Position numbers and translations under genes: made by a program
Shown: piece by piece, positions 1-9,454 of the stretch
Layout of the letters: each line of letters opens with the position of its first letter
How positions within the stretch are numbered: the first letter of the stretch is position 1
DNA from: Pseudomonas aegrilactucae
GTDB taxonomy: Bacteria > Pseudomonadota > Gammaproteobacteria > Pseudomonadales > Pseudomonadaceae
DNA: 64,000 bases
Direction: 5' to 3'
Assembly (NCBI RefSeq): GCF_019168305.1
Contig: NZ_JAHTBI010000010.1
Span: 248,001-312,000 of the forward strand
Notes under the pieces: model-generated
Database searches by the model: none
What the model saw: only the letters and a program-made list of their open reading frames with translations
What the model was told of the DNA's origin: nothing

Positions 1-749
1 ACCATGCCCAGCAGCTCCTTGGGAATGCTCGGGTCATCCCAGTAGCGGCTGTCGTTGGAGTTGTCGCGGTTGTCGCCCATCATGAAGTAATGCCCGGCAG
101 GCACCACCCACTGCTGATCCGGCGGCATGCGGTAGCGGCTCATTTCCTTGCGGATCAGGTGCTCGGCTTCGCCCAGTTTTTCCTTGTACAGCTCGGCGCT
201 GCCCAGGGTCCCCGGCTCGCTGCCGACCAGTTGCTCGGCAATCGGCTGGCCGTTGACGAACACCCGCTTGTCGCTGGTGTAGCGCACCTGGTCACCCGGC
301 AGGCCGACCACACGCTTGATGTAGTTGACGTTCGGGTCGCTCGGGTAGCGGAACACCATCACATCGCCGCGCTGCGGATCACCCACCTCGATGACCTTCT
401 TGTCGATCACCGGCAGGCGAATGCCATAGGAGAACTTGTTCACCAGAATGAAATCGCCCACTTCCAGGGTCGGTTTCATCGACCCCGAAGGGATCTGGAA
501 CGGCTCGACCAGGAACGAGCGCAGCACCAGTACGATGAACAGCACCGGAAAGAACGATTTACCGTACTCGACCAGCAACGGCTCCTTGTTCAACCGCTCG
601 ACCACGGCCATCTCGGGCTGGCTGACGCTGCCCTGATAGTTGGCGATCGCGGTGCGCCGGCGCGGAGCCAGGAACACCAGGTCGATCAGGGCCAGCAGCC
701 CACAGACGGCAACGGCGATGACTAGCAACAGCGGGAAATTTAGCGACAT
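1..749 (-). CDS. lepB: Signal peptidase I (partial, C-terminus outside window)
   Basis: Inner-membrane serine protease that removes signal peptides from Sec- and Tat-exported proteins. Reading the minus strand from the ATG at 749 gives MSLNFPLLLVIAVAVCGLLA, an N-terminal membrane segment, then a second hydrophobic segment (FFPVLFIVLVLRSF). The catalytic Ser motif IPSGSMKPTL and the catalytic Lys motif YIKRVVGLPGD follow, then the family box GDNRDNSNDSRYW. The start lies 5 bp after the lepA stop, so the two genes form the usual lepA-lepB operon. About 249 codons are visible; the end runs off the left edge. Confidence 0.95.
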   Translation of the reverse strand, partial: MSLNFPLLLVIAVAVCGLLALIDLVFLAPRRRTAIANYQGSVSQPEMAVVERLNKEPLLVEYGKSFFPVLFIVLVLRSFLVEPFQIPSGSMKPTLEVGDFILVNKFSYGIRLPVIDKKVIEVGDPQRGDVMVFRYPSDPNVNYIKRVVGLPGDQVRYTSDKRVFVNGQPIAEQLVGSEPGTLGSAELYKEKLGEAEHLIRKEMSRYRMPPDQQWVVPAGHYFMMGDNRDNSNDSRYWDDPSIPKELLGM

Positions 750-754
750 AGGAC

Positions 755-2554
755 CTAACTATCCAACCTGAGCACGGCGAGGAAGGCTTCCTGTGGAATT
801 TCCACGTTGCCGACCTGCTTCATGCGTTTCTTACCGGCCTTCTGCTTTTCCAACAGCTTGCGCTTACGGCTTACGTCACCACCGTAGCATTTGGCCAGTA
901 CGTTCTTTCTGAGCGCCTTGACAGTGGTACGCGCCACAATCTGCCCGCCAATGGCGGCCTGGATTGCCACGTCGAACATCTGCCGCGGGATCAGTTCCTT
1001 CATCTTCTCGGTCAACGCGCGGCCTTTGTAATGCGCGTTGTCACGGTGCACGATCAACGCCAGGGCGTCGACCTTGTCGCCGTTGATCAGTACATCGAGC
1101 TTGACCAGGTTGGCCGACTGATACCGATCGAAATGGTAGTCCAGCGACGCGTAACCACGACTGGTGGATTTGAGACGGTCGAAGAAGTCCAGCACCACTT
1201 CGTTCATCGGCAGGTCGTAGCGCACCTGCACCTGGGAGCCGAGGAACTGCATGTCGCGCTGTACGCCACGCTTCTCGATGCACAGGGTGATGACGTTGCC
1301 CAGGTGCTCCTGCGGCACCAGGATGGTGGCGGCCACGATCGGCTCGCGGAAATCCTCGACCGCCGACACGTCCGGCAGGCGCGACGGGTTGTCGACATAG
1401 ATGGTTTCGCCGGTCTTGAGCTTGACCTCGAAGATCACGCTTGGCGCGGTGGTGATCAGGTCCAGGTCGTACTCACGCTCCAGGCGCTCCTGGATGATCT
1501 CCATGTGCAGCATGCCGAGGAAGCCGCAACGGAAGCCAAAGCCCAGTGCATCGGAGCTTTCCGGCAGGTACTGCAGCGACGAGTCGTTCAGGGTCAGCTT
1601 TTGCAGCGCGTCACGAAAATCTTCGAAATCTTCGGAACTGACCGGGAACAGGCCGGCATAGACCTGTGGCTGGATACGTTTGAAACCGGGCAGCACTTCA
1701 ACGTCAGGGGTGCTGCTCAGGGTCAGGGTGTCACCTACTGGTGCACCGTGAATGTCCTTGATGCTGGCGATGATGAAGCCCACTTCGCCGGCCTTGAGGT
1801 CGGCGGTGGCGGTGTGCTTGGGGTTGAACACGCCCACGCTGTCGACCAGGTGGATCTTGCCGGTGGACTTGACCAGGATCTTGTCACCCTTCTTGACCCG
1901 ACCGTGGCGCACACGCACCAGCGACACGACGCCCAGGTAGTTGTCGAACCAGGAGTCGATGATCAGGGCTTGCAGCGGTGCTTCGATATCGCCGGTCGGG
2001 GCCGGGATGGTCTGCACCAGGCGCTCGAGTACCTCGTCCACGCCCATGCCGCTCTTGGCGCTGCAGGCCACGGCGTCGGTGGCGTCGATGCCGATGATCT
2101 TCTCGATCTCGTCCTTGACGCGGTCCGGGTCGGCCTGAGGCAGGTCCATCTTGTTCAGCACCGGCATGACCTCCAGGCCCTGCTCGATGGCGGTGTAGCA
2201 GTTGGCAACCGACTGCGCCTCCACGCCCTGGCCGGCATCGACCACCAGCAGCGCGCCTTCGCAGGCGGCCAGCGAGCGGCTGACTTCATAGGTGAAGTCG
2301 ACGTGGCCCGGGGTGTCGATGAAGTTCAGCTGGTAGGTGACGCCGTCGTTCGCCTTGTAATACAGGGTGACGCTATGGGCCTTGATGGTGATCCCGCGCT
2401 CGCGCTCGAGGTCCATGGAATCGAGTACCTGCGCTTCCATCTCGCGCGCAGTGAGGCCACCGCACATCTGAATGAAACGGTCGGCCAGGGTCGACTTGCC
2501 ATGGTCAATGTGGGCGATGATGGAGAAATTGCGGATATGACTCAAATCACTCAC
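755..2554 (-). CDS. lepA: Elongation factor 4 (LepA), ribosomal GTPase
   Basis: Translational GTPase that can back-translocate ribosomes and helps under ionic or cold stress; it acts in the cytoplasm. The 599-aa length is standard for the family. The GTPase motifs are in order near the N-terminus: AHIDHGKST (P-loop), RGITIKA (switch I), DTPGHVDF (G3), NKMDLP (G4). The LepA-specific C-terminal domain ends the protein ([20 protein letters not shown], then [20 protein letters not shown]). The start is a GTG at 2554 with no strong Shine-Dalgarno, and [10 protein letters not shown] matches the conserved family start. First gene of an operon with lepB. Confidence 0.97.
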   Translation of the reverse strand: MSDLSHIRNFSIIAHIDHGKSTLADRFIQMCGGLTAREMEAQVLDSMDLERERGITIKAHSVTLYYKANDGVTYQLNFIDTPGHVDFTYEVSRSLAACEGALLVVDAGQGVEAQSVANCYTAIEQGLEVMPVLNKMDLPQADPDRVKDEIEKIIGIDATDAVACSAKSGMGVDEVLERLVQTIPAPTGDIEAPLQALIIDSWFDNYLGVVSLVRVRHGRVKKGDKILVKSTGKIHLVDSVGVFNPKHTATADLKAGEVGFIIASIKDIHGAPVGDTLTLSSTPDVEVLPGFKRIQPQVYAGLFPVSSEDFEDFRDALQKLTLNDSSLQYLPESSDALGFGFRCGFLGMLHMEIIQERLEREYDLDLITTAPSVIFEVKLKTGETIYVDNPSRLPDVSAVEDFREPIVAATILVPQEHLGNVITLCIEKRGVQRDMQFLGSQVQVRYDLPMNEVVLDFFDRLKSTSRGYASLDYHFDRYQSANLVKLDVLINGDKVDALALIVHRDNAHYKGRALTEKMKELIPRQMFDVAIQAAIGGQIVARTTVKALRKNVLAKCYGGDVSRKRKLLEKQKAGKKRMKQVGNVEIPQEAFLAVLRLDS

Positions 2555-2682
2555 GGGTCAACACTCAAAAAGGCTGCGGGGCGAACGCCCGCCGAAAAAT
2601 AGCCGGGAATTGTACCTGAAGCTGGAGGGTTATGGGAGATTCTGTGTGGCCTGCGCCCGCAAAGCGACCAAAGCGGGCTGAC

Positions 2683-2710
2683 ACAAAAAAGGGCGACCTG
2701 GGCCGCCCTT
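2683..2710 (-). terminator. Rho-independent terminator after mucD
   Basis: On the minus strand AAGGGCG (2710-2704), an 8-nt loop and CGCCCTT (2695-2689) form a 7-bp stem followed by a T run. It lies 16 bp past the mucD stop and separates the algU-muc operon from lepA. Confidence 0.75.
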
Positions 2711-2725
2711 CTCGCTCAAACCGCC

Positions 2726-4156
2726 TTACTCGGCCAGCTTGAAGGTAATGAAGCTGGCACGGCCCTGACGCAGCACGCGCATCGACACCGAACGGTTCTT
2801 CGGCAGCTCCTTGGCGATCTCGGTGAAGCTCTTGGCCGACAGGATGGCCTGGTTGTTCAGGTGACTGATGACGTCACCCGGGCGCAGCCCGATGAGCGCC
2901 GCAGGGCCGTCCTGGACTTCCTTGATGACCACGCCGCCCTTGAGCTCCAGGGTCTTTTTCTGCTCGGCGGTCAGGTCGGCCACCGATACACCCAGACGGT
3001 TGCTGCTGCGCTCCACGCCGCCATTGGCACCGGTGCTCACTTCCTGGTCTTCATCGGGCAATGCACCGATGGTCACGTCCAGGTTCTGGCGCTTGCCATT
3101 GCGGATGATCTCCAGCTTGGCCTTGGCACCGTCCTTGAGGCCACCGACCAGGTGCGGCAGGTCGGCCGACATGACGATCGGCTGACCGTTCATGCTCAGG
3201 ATCACGTCACCGACCTGCAGGCCACCCTTGGCTGCCGGGCCGTCCTCGAGCACCTGGGCCACCAGGGCACCGGCCGGCTTGTCCAGGCCGAAGGATTCGG
3301 CCAGGTCCTTGTTGACCTCCTGAATCACCACACCCAGCCAGCCGCGGCTGACCTTGCCGTCTTTCTTCAGCTGGTTGGACACATCCAGTGCCACATCGAT
3401 CGGGATGGCAAACGACAGGCCCATGAAGCCACCGGAGCGGGTGAAGATCTGCGAGTTGATACCCACCACTTCACCGTTCATGTTGAACAGCGGGCCACCG
3501 GAGTTGCCCGGGTTGATCGCCACGTCGGTCTGGATGAACGGTACATAGGTGTCGTTGGGCAGGGTACGGCCCTTGGCGCTGACGATACCCTTGGTCACCG
3601 AGTGATCGAAGCCGAACGGCGAACCGATGGCCAGCACCCACTCACCCACCTTGAGCTTCTGGGAGTCGCCCAGCTTGACGATCGGCAGGTCCTTGCCCTC
3701 GACCTTCAGCAGTGCCACGTCGGTACGCGGGTCGGTACCGACCAGCTTGGCCTGCAGTTCGCTGCGGTCGGACAGGCGCACGATGATTTCATCGGCGTCG
3801 GCCACCACGTGGTTGTTGGTGAGAATGTAGCCGTCGGACGAGATGATGAAGCCCGAGCCCAGCGACTGTGCCTCGCGCTGACGATCGCCACGGGGCGAGC
3901 GCGGGGTTTGCGGCACGTTGCGTTCAAAGAACTCGCGGAACATCGGCGGCAGGCCCTCGAGGTCAGGCATCTGGCCGGTGGCGTACTTGCGATCCGGCAG
4001 TTTCTGCTTGGTACTGATGTTCACGACCGCCGGCGAGGCCTGCTCGACCAGCGTGGTGAAGTCAGGCAAGGCTTCGGCCTGGGCATTGAGCACCTGGCCG
4101 AGCATGAGCACGGCGGCAAACACCGACAGGTAGGATTTCAAGCGAGGTATTGACAT
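2726..4156 (-). CDS. mucD: Periplasmic serine protease of the DegP/HtrA family (MucD)
   Basis: Periplasmic chaperone-protease that degrades misfolded envelope proteins and damps the AlgU response. The 476-aa product starts at the ATG at 4156, preceded by GGGAG; an upstream in-frame ATG at 4210 lacks support. A signal peptide (MSIPRLKSYLSVFAAVLMLGQ, with cleavage near NAQA) is followed by the trypsin-like domain with catalytic His in LTNNHVV, Asp in RTDVALLKV and Ser in NPGNSGGPL. Two PDZ domains follow (GWLGVVIQEV and NRLGVSVADL onward). It sits 250 bp from mucB, where other pseudomonads carry mucC, and may have its own promoter. Confidence 0.95.
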   Translation of the reverse strand: MSIPRLKSYLSVFAAVLMLGQVLNAQAEALPDFTTLVEQASPAVVNISTKQKLPDRKYATGQMPDLEGLPPMFREFFERNVPQTPRSPRGDRQREAQSLGSGFIISSDGYILTNNHVVADADEIIVRLSDRSELQAKLVGTDPRTDVALLKVEGKDLPIVKLGDSQKLKVGEWVLAIGSPFGFDHSVTKGIVSAKGRTLPNDTYVPFIQTDVAINPGNSGGPLFNMNGEVVGINSQIFTRSGGFMGLSFAIPIDVALDVSNQLKKDGKVSRGWLGVVIQEVNKDLAESFGLDKPAGALVAQVLEDGPAAKGGLQVGDVILSMNGQPIVMSADLPHLVGGLKDGAKAKLEIIRNGKRQNLDVTIGALPDEDQEVSTGANGGVERSSNRLGVSVADLTAEQKKTLELKGGVVIKEVQDGPAALIGLRPGDVISHLNNQAILSAKSFTEIAKELPKNRSVSMRVLRQGRASFITFKLAE

Positions 4157-4306
4157 ACGGCTCCCGTCACAACGAGCGTGGTTAAGCAGTAGGGACCTGC
4201 CAACGCACAAAGCCCGGCGACACCCTGCAAAGGGCGCGACCAGGCTCGGCGAGTCGGCATTCTTGATGCTGCAACAGCAGTAAAGGCCAGCCCCCGAAAG
4301 GACTGA

Positions 4307-4335
4307 CCTATAGATAATTCTGAGTGATTTTGCAA
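4307..4335 (-). promoter_or_regulatory. Possible sigma-70 promoter for mucD
   Basis: On the minus strand TTGCAA (4335-4330), 17 bp, then TATAGG (4312-4307), about 150 bp upstream of the mucD ATG in the gap where mucC is missing. The hexamers fit only partly. No mucC-like membrane protein can be read in 4157-4406. Confidence 0.25.
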
Positions 4336-4406
4336 ACTCGAAGGCTTACGAATCATGTCTACGCCTTGACGGCCGATCCCTCATCCACCCACTCGACATG
4401 CACGGG

Positions 4407-5372
4407 TCATTGACTGGCCTGGGCATCTTGCGCACGCATCGACAGGGCGACCCGCTCGGCCGTGCCGATCGGTATCTCGCCGACCACCGTGACCACCACA
4501 TCACCCTTGGGCGTGGTCAAGCGACGCGAGACTGCCACGGTCGGGCCCAACTGGGTACGGGTATCGGTCACGTCGTTCCCGGCAAGGGGCTCGAGAAACA
4601 CTGAAAAGCGCGCCAGGCCATCGTCGTACATCAGGCTGCTGACCGTGCTCTTGTTGTGCGGGTCTTTGCGCACCGAACTGTTGACCAGTTCGAACCCTGG
4701 CGGCAACCAGTCCGAACGCCACCCGGCAGCCGCCGCGGTCACCCGCTCGGCCGCCTGCGCGACTGGCTTGCAGTTGCTGCTGGCCTGCAACTGGGCATCC
4801 TCCGGGACGTCGACAGTGTCCAGGCGCGTGAACTGGAAGCGCTCGAGCAACTGCTCCTTGTCGTTGAGCAGCAACGACTTGAGCGGCAAGCCGGTCTCGC
4901 GATCCAGGTGCAATTCGAAGGCGTAGCGGTGCTGGTCACGCGGCCTGAGGGTGATGATCGCCACCTCGCGGCCGGCAACGCGGGAGCGCCCCGCCACACT
5001 CAGGTCGTACCAGTTCATCAACTTCAAAGGATCGAGCACACGCGCCGACGATTGCGCCGCGTTGCCTACCCCTGGCGCCAGGGTCCCGCTTACGCACTGG
5101 GTATGCCCATCGACCCGCACGACTTCCTGGGCCGGGCCGTCGAGCTGCAACAACCGCTCGCGGACTTTGCCATCCTGCACTCGATGCCAGATGTCGTGGG
5201 TAGAAAAGCTGCCGTTACGCTCGTAAACGAAAGTACCCTGATAACTCTGCTGCTGCTCGGCCTTGGCCAGACGGTTCAACCAGTCTGCGGCGTCGGTCGA
5301 GGAGTTGGCGGCCAGTACCGGCACCGACAAGCATCCACCGAGCAAAAGCGGTAGGAGAGGTAGCGCTCGCAT
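4407..5372 (-). CDS. mucB: Sigma-E factor regulatory protein MucB/RseB
   Basis: Periplasmic protein that binds the anti-sigma factor MucA and shields it from AlgW (DegS-like) cleavage until lipid or lipopolysaccharide signals displace it. The 321-aa product has a short signal sequence (MRALPLLPLLLGGCLSVPVLA) and the two-domain RseB layout: an N-terminal LolA-like part (SYQGTFVYERNGSFSTHDIWHR) and a C-terminal part from about residue 215 (GWRSDWLPPGFELVNSSVRK). The start is set by GGAGG five bases upstream of the ATG. It lies 12 bp downstream of mucA in the same operon. Confidence 0.93.
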   Translation of the reverse strand: MRALPLLPLLLGGCLSVPVLAANSSTDAADWLNRLAKAEQQQSYQGTFVYERNGSFSTHDIWHRVQDGKVRERLLQLDGPAQEVVRVDGHTQCVSGTLAPGVGNAAQSSARVLDPLKLMNWYDLSVAGRSRVAGREVAIITLRPRDQHRYAFELHLDRETGLPLKSLLLNDKEQLLERFQFTRLDTVDVPEDAQLQASSNCKPVAQAAERVTAAAAGWRSDWLPPGFELVNSSVRKDPHNKSTVSSLMYDDGLARFSVFLEPLAGNDVTDTRTQLGPTVAVSRRLTTPKGDVVVTVVGEIPIGTAERVALSMRAQDAQASQ

Positions 5373-5384
5373 GATCCTCCTTAC

Positions 5385-5978
5385 TTAGCGATTTTCCAGG
5401 CTGGCCGCACGGGCATAAGGCAGAGCGCTTTCAGTCCCTTTCACTGCCGCTTCCTGGGCATGTTGACGCAGGTAGCCTGGCAGACGCTGGTCTTGCCAGC
5501 CGCTCTGGCCTTGCAGCACGCCGTTGGCCATGGGGCCAGTGGCCTGCTCGGCGCTGTCTTCAGTGTAGCCTGCCAACACGGCTGGGCCCTGCACCTGCGG
5601 GGTCAGACCTTGTTGCGCCGGCTGCTGCGCGGCCAGTTGGGCACCGCTGATCTCGTCCTGGTTGTACAGGCGTACACCGGCCAGCACGGCCACGGTGACG
5701 GAGGCTGCAACGGCCAGACGACCCAGGCTGCGCCATGGGCCACGGGCAACCTTGACCGGGGTAGCTTCGTCAGCCAGTGCGGCGCTGACGGCAGCGGCGA
5801 TGTCCAGCTGCGGCAGCAGCAGTTCCTTGTGCATCGCTGCGCGAGCGACCTGGTAACGCGACCAGGTGGCCCGTGCTTCGTTGTCGTCCACGGCACTCAG
5901 TACCCGACGCAATTCCAGCTCGTCCGCTTCGTTATCCATCACCGCGGACAGCGATTCCTGCAAAGCTTCACGACTCAT
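5385..5978 (-). CDS. mucA: Anti-sigma factor MucA (RseA family)
   Basis: Inner-membrane anti-sigma factor that holds AlgU inactive until it is cleaved by regulated proteolysis. The start is MSREALQESLSAVMDNEADE at 5978, preceded by GAGAGGAA; the open frame extends upstream but is not supported. The 197-aa product has a cytoplasmic AlgU-binding domain (residues 1-75), one membrane segment (LGRLAVAASVTVAVLAGVRL, near 85-105) and a periplasmic tail (LPGYLRQHAQEAAVKGTESA, ending ENR). It is full length, so there is no sign here of the truncations that cause mucoidy. It lies 31 bp after algU. Confidence 0.95.
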   Translation of the reverse strand: MSREALQESLSAVMDNEADELELRRVLSAVDDNEARATWSRYQVARAAMHKELLLPQLDIAAAVSAALADEATPVKVARGPWRSLGRLAVAASVTVAVLAGVRLYNQDEISGAQLAAQQPAQQGLTPQVQGPAVLAGYTEDSAEQATGPMANGVLQGQSGWQDQRLPGYLRQHAQEAAVKGTESALPYARAASLENR

Positions 5979-6009
5979 GGCGGTTCCTCTCTTGGCTGTC
6001 GCCGCTGTC

Positions 6010-6591
6010 TCAGGTTTCCTGCAACAACGGCTGCAGGGCTTTATCAATGGCCTCCCGAGCGCGGAAAATTCGAGAGCGCACGGTACCCACCGGACACTGC
6101 ATGACGCTCGCAATGTCTTCGTAACTCAGACCATCGAATTCACGTAAAGTTAACGCCGTACGCAAATCTTCTGGCAGCTGCTGGATGGTTCGGTGGACGG
6201 TGCCCTCGATTTCATCCCGCAACAGCGCGCGCTCTGGAGACTCGAGATCCTTGAGCCCATGATCGCCATCATAGAATTCCGCATCCTCGGAACTCACATC
6301 GCTGTCTGGCGGCCGGCGGCCGCGCGACACCAGATAGTTCTTCGCCGTGTTGATCGCAATGCGGTACAGCCAGGTATAGAACGCACTGTCACCACGAAAA
6401 TTGCCAAGCGCACGGTAAGCCTTGATGAACGCTTCCTGTGCCACATCCTGGGCTTCATGGGTGTCGTGCACAAAACGCACGATCAACCCGAGAATCTTGT
6501 GCTGATACTTCAGCACCAACAGATCGAACGCTCGCCTGTCGCCACGCTGTACGCGCTCGACAAGCTGCTGATCCTCTTCCTGGGTTAGCAT
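6010..6591 (-). CDS. algU: ECF sigma factor AlgU (RpoE/sigma-22)
   Basis: Extracytoplasmic-function sigma factor for envelope stress and exopolysaccharide genes. The 193-aa product starts MLTQEEDQQLVERVQRGDRR; the ATG at 6591 has GAGGAG upstream, which decides it over an earlier in-frame ATG. Region 2 spans roughly residues 20-90 (QEAFIKAYRALGNFRGDSAF, YTWLYRIAINTAKN). Region 4 is at 130-185 (LPEDLRTALTLREFDGLSYE, then CPVGTVRSRIFRAREAI). First gene of algU-mucA-mucB-mucD, with an AlgU-type promoter about 60 bp upstream, which implies autoregulation. Confidence 0.97.
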   Translation of the reverse strand: MLTQEEDQQLVERVQRGDRRAFDLLVLKYQHKILGLIVRFVHDTHEAQDVAQEAFIKAYRALGNFRGDSAFYTWLYRIAINTAKNYLVSRGRRPPDSDVSSEDAEFYDGDHGLKDLESPERALLRDEIEGTVHRTIQQLPEDLRTALTLREFDGLSYEDIASVMQCPVGTVRSRIFRAREAIDKALQPLLQET

Positions 6592-6650
6592 GAACACTCC
6601 TCGGTGAGCCTGGAGGAGCGCTGCATTGGCCATCGTTCAGGCTTGCAACC

Positions 6651-6677
6651 ATAGACTCGGGCTTTTCGCAAAAGTTC
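6651..6677 (-). promoter_or_regulatory. AlgU-dependent promoter of algU (autoregulatory)
   Basis: On the minus strand GAACTT (6677-6672), exactly 16 bp, then TCTAT (6655-6651). This fits the Pseudomonas AlgU consensus GAACTT-N16-TCtga and closely resembles what I remember of the P. aeruginosa algU P1 promoter. The predicted start near 6644 gives a leader of about 53 nt. Confidence 0.7.
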
Positions 6678-6844
6678 TCCCCCTCCAAGCAAGTTTCCTG
6701 CGACCCTTGGTCGGCTCGCACGAAAAACGCAGCGCGGACACGGCCGGCTGCGTCAATAGTCTGATCATCGTGTCAGTGGGCAGTGCCGATAACAGCCCCT
6801 CGCCTACCGTGGCCACGCCGCCCTGGGCGTGCAGACAACCTTCT

Positions 6845-6872
6845 ATGGATACATGGCGTTCCAGGAAAGTTC
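6845..6872 (-). promoter_or_regulatory. Second, weaker AlgU-like promoter upstream of algU
   Basis: On the minus strand GAACTT (6872-6867), 17 bp, TCCAT (6849-6845). The -35 box is perfect and the -10 is poor. P. aeruginosa algU has more than one sigma-22 promoter, so a distal second copy is plausible. The 453-bp algU-nadB gap (6592-7044) otherwise shows only the nadB promoter. Confidence 0.3.
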
Positions 6873-7009
6873 CCACACTTGAACAAACAGGACCTCACGT
6901 ACGCCATGGATATCAGGGCCTTGAGGCTGCTATAAAGGCAACCCACCCAGATTCACGATAGTTTCACAATGCCATAAACGCCTGACTATTGTGCCGATAC
7001 CCCCGTCCT

Positions 7010-7015
7010 TATACT
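7010..7015 (+). promoter_or_regulatory. Probable -10 box of nadB
   Basis: TATACT at 7010-7015, 30 bp before the nadB ATG, is near the sigma-70 -10 consensus. The matching -35 (TATTGT, 17 bp upstream) is weak. Confidence 0.35.
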
Positions 7016-7044
7016 AGTGGTCGCCTCGCTCGGATATCCCTGAC

Positions 7045-8661
7045 ATGAGCCAACAATTCCAACATGACGTTCTGGTGATCGGTAGCGGTGCCGCCGGCCT
7101 CAGCCTGGCCTTGAACCTGCCCGCGAACCTGCGCGTTGCGATACTGAGCAAGGGCGACCTGGCCAATGGTTCGACCTTCTGGGCCCAGGGCGGCGTGGCT
7201 GCGGTGCTCGACGACACCGACACCGTGCAGTCCCACGTCGAGGACACCCTCAATGCCGGTGGCGGGCTGTGCCATGAAGACGCCGTGCGCTATACCGTGG
7301 AGCACAGCCGCGAAGCCATCCAGTGGCTGATCGATCAAGGGGTGCCATTCACCCGTGACGAGCAGGCGAGCGTCGAGGAGCGCGGCTTCGAGTTTCACCT
7401 GACGCGCGAGGGCGGCCACAGCCACCGGCGCATCATCCACGCCGCCGATGCCACGGGCGCGGCGATCTTCACCACGCTGCTGGAGCAGGCCCGCCAGCGG
7501 CCCAACATCGAACTGCTGGAACAACGCGTGGCCGTCGACCTGATCACCCAGCGTCGCCTGGGCCAGGCCGGCGAGCGCTGCCTGGGTGCCTACGTGCTCA
7601 ACCGCGCCAGCGGCGAGGTCGACACCTTTGGCGCGCGCTTCACGGTGCTCGCCACCGGCGGCGCCGCCAAGGTCTACCTCTACACCAGCAACCCCGACGG
7701 CGCCTGCGGCGACGGTATCGCCATGGCCTGGCGCGCCGGCTGCAGGGTGGCCAACCTGGAGTTCAACCAGTTCCACCCCACGTGCCTGTATCACCCTCAG
7801 GCCAAGAGCTTCCTGATCACCGAGGCGCTGCGCGGCGAAGGCGCCCTGCTCAAGCTGCCCAACGGCGAGCGCTTCATGCCGCGCTTCGACCCGCGTGCCG
7901 AGCTGGCCCCGCGCGACATCGTGGCCCGCGCCATCGACCACGAAATGAAGCGCCTGGGCGCCGATTGCGTGTACCTGGACATCAGCCACAAGCCGGCCGA
8001 GTTCGTCAAAAGCCACTTCCCCACCGTGTACGAACGCTGCCTGACCTTCGGCATCGACATCACCACCCAGCCGATCCCGGTGGTGCCGGCGGCGCACTAC
8101 ACCTGCGGCGGGGTGATGGTCGACGAGCACGGCCTGACCGACGTACCGGGCCTCTACGCGATCGGTGAAACCAGCTTCACCGGCCTGCACGGCGCCAACC
8201 GCATGGCCAGCAACTCACTGCTCGAATGCTTCGTGTACGGCCGCTCGGCCGCCGCCGACATCCTGGCCAAGCTGGCCAGCGTGGACATACCCCAGACGCT
8301 GCCGTGCTGGGACGCCAGCCAGGTCACCGACTCGGACGAAGACGTGATCATCGCGCACAACTGGGATGAGCTGCGCCGCTTCATGTGGGACTACGTGGGT
8401 ATCGTGCGCACCAGCAAGCGCCTGCAACGGGCCGAGCACCGGGTGCGCCTGCTGCTGGACGAGATCGACGAGTTCTACAGCAACTACAAGGTCAGCCGCG
8501 ACCTGATCGAGCTGCGCAACCTGGCCCAGGTGGCGCAACTGATGATTCGTTCGGCCATGCAGCGCAAGGAAAGCCGCGGCCTGCACTACACCCTGGATTA
8601 CCCGGACATGCTGGCGGTGGCCCAGGACACTATCCTGCAGCCGCCCACCTACGCCGACTGA
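7045..8661 (+). CDS. nadB: L-aspartate oxidase
   Basis: FAD enzyme that oxidises L-aspartate to iminoaspartate, the first step of de novo NAD synthesis (partner NadA). The 538-aa length is typical. The N-terminal dinucleotide-binding motif is [15 protein letters not shown]. The flavoprotein-family block includes [14 protein letters not shown], the active-site stretch [24 protein letters not shown], and [16 protein letters not shown] near residue 350, with a helical C-terminal domain. Divergent from algU. Its last 32 bp overlap tail to tail with ygfX on the other strand, a compact arrangement seen in pseudomonads. Confidence 0.96.
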   Translation: MSQQFQHDVLVIGSGAAGLSLALNLPANLRVAILSKGDLANGSTFWAQGGVAAVLDDTDTVQSHVEDTLNAGGGLCHEDAVRYTVEHSREAIQWLIDQGVPFTRDEQASVEERGFEFHLTREGGHSHRRIIHAADATGAAIFTTLLEQARQRPNIELLEQRVAVDLITQRRLGQAGERCLGAYVLNRASGEVDTFGARFTVLATGGAAKVYLYTSNPDGACGDGIAMAWRAGCRVANLEFNQFHPTCLYHPQAKSFLITEALRGEGALLKLPNGERFMPRFDPRAELAPRDIVARAIDHEMKRLGADCVYLDISHKPAEFVKSHFPTVYERCLTFGIDITTQPIPVVPAAHYTCGGVMVDEHGLTDVPGLYAIGETSFTGLHGANRMASNSLLECFVYGRSAAADILAKLASVDIPQTLPCWDASQVTDSDEDVIIAHNWDELRRFMWDYVGIVRTSKRLQRAEHRVRLLLDEIDEFYSNYKVSRDLIELRNLAQVAQLMIRSAMQRKESRGLHYTLDYPDMLAVAQDTILQPPTYAD

Positions 8662-9082
8662 ACTTCAAGCGCACGCGCAAGCGCCGGTGCTGCACCGGCT
8701 CCAGCGCGTCGGGGGCGATGCACAGGCTGCGACTGAACCACTGGCCTGCGCGGCGGTAGCGCAGTACCACAAGGCCCGGCAGCGCCAGGCTGTCGCGGCG
8801 CAGCTGCACCGCCTGCCAACCGCCCGCCACGCTGAACAGCTGCCAGCCGAACGGGTCACGGCGCAGGCCGGTGACGGCACACGGATGATTCAACAGGATA
8901 TGCCGCGGCAGCACCCAGTACCCATGTGCCGCGCACGCACACAGCCCGAGCAGGGCCAATGGCAGGGCAATCGCCAGCAGGCTCAGCGCAACCAGCGCCA
9001 GCAACTGGCAGGCAAGGTAGCTCACCAGCAGGGCCCGGGAGCCCTGCCAGTGACACTCGAAATGCTCACTTGGGCTGGACAC
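8630..9082 (-). CDS. ygfX: YgfX-family (CptA-like) small membrane protein
   Basis: A 150-aa protein with two adjacent N-terminal membrane segments ([20 protein letters not shown], then [17 protein letters not shown]) and a basic soluble C-terminus rich in Arg and Trp. This is the YgfX/CptA architecture, described in E. coli as affecting cytoskeletal proteins and as a partner of SdhE. Its start overlaps the sdhE stop by 17 bp, and its own stop lies inside the end of nadB. Identity rests on topology and position beside sdhE, because sequence conservation in this family is low. Confidence 0.75.
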   Translation of the reverse strand: MSSPSEHFECHWQGSRALLVSYLACQLLALVALSLLAIALPLALLGLCACAAHGYWVLPRHILLNHPCAVTGLRRDPFGWQLFSVAGGWQAVQLRRDSLALPGLVVLRYRRAGQWFSRSLCIAPDALEPVQHRRLRVRLKFSRRRWAAAG

Positions 9083-9320
9083 GGTCCAGGATCATGCGGA
9101 CCATGCGCTGCAGCTCCGGATCTTCGGACTCGCTGCGTTCCATGAACCAGCCGAACATGTCCTGGTCTTCACAGGTCAGCAGCCGCACGTACAGCTCGCG
9201 GTCGACGTCACTCAGGGTGCTGTACACCTCCTGGGTAAACGGCACCAGCAATACGTCCAGCTCCAGCATGCCGCGGCGGCTATGCCAGAAGAGCCGGTTG
9301 AGTTCAGTTTGTTCGACCAT
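9066..9320 (-). CDS. sdhE: FAD assembly factor SdhE
   Basis: Small (84-aa) helical protein that promotes covalent FAD attachment to succinate dehydrogenase SdhA. The family signature RGxxE is present in [13 protein letters not shown] near residue 17, followed by [20 protein letters not shown] typical of the family. The ATG at 9320 has GGAGGG upstream; an in-frame extension to 9368 is unsupported. Translationally coupled to ygfX through a 17-bp overlap. Confidence 0.93.
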   Translation of the reverse strand: MVEQTELNRLFWHSRRGMLELDVLLVPFTQEVYSTLSDVDRELYVRLLTCEDQDMFGWFMERSESEDPELQRMVRMILDRVQPK

Positions 9321-9454
9321 GGAGCCCTCCTCAAATTGGCCGCCAGTATACAGACCGAGCACGGCCACGGTACAAGGCGTTGGTCTGGCTCGGCTACCTA
9401 TTTTGCCGACAGCACTCTATGATGGCCCCCAGTCTTGATTACCTGCGATGACCC

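Noticed and set aside
1031..2602. Long open frame (523 codons) antisense to lepA
   Set aside because: The opposite strand encodes a full, highly conserved LepA. The antisense product is low-complexity His/Asp/Val-rich sequence produced by GC-biased codons. The same holds for long antisense frames over mucD, nadB, the tct genes, bglX, pobA and the EamA genes.
4138..4356. Possible mucC remnant
   Set aside because: The only frame in the mucB-mucD gap gives 72 residues overlapping the mucD start; it lacks the membrane-segment pattern of MucC.
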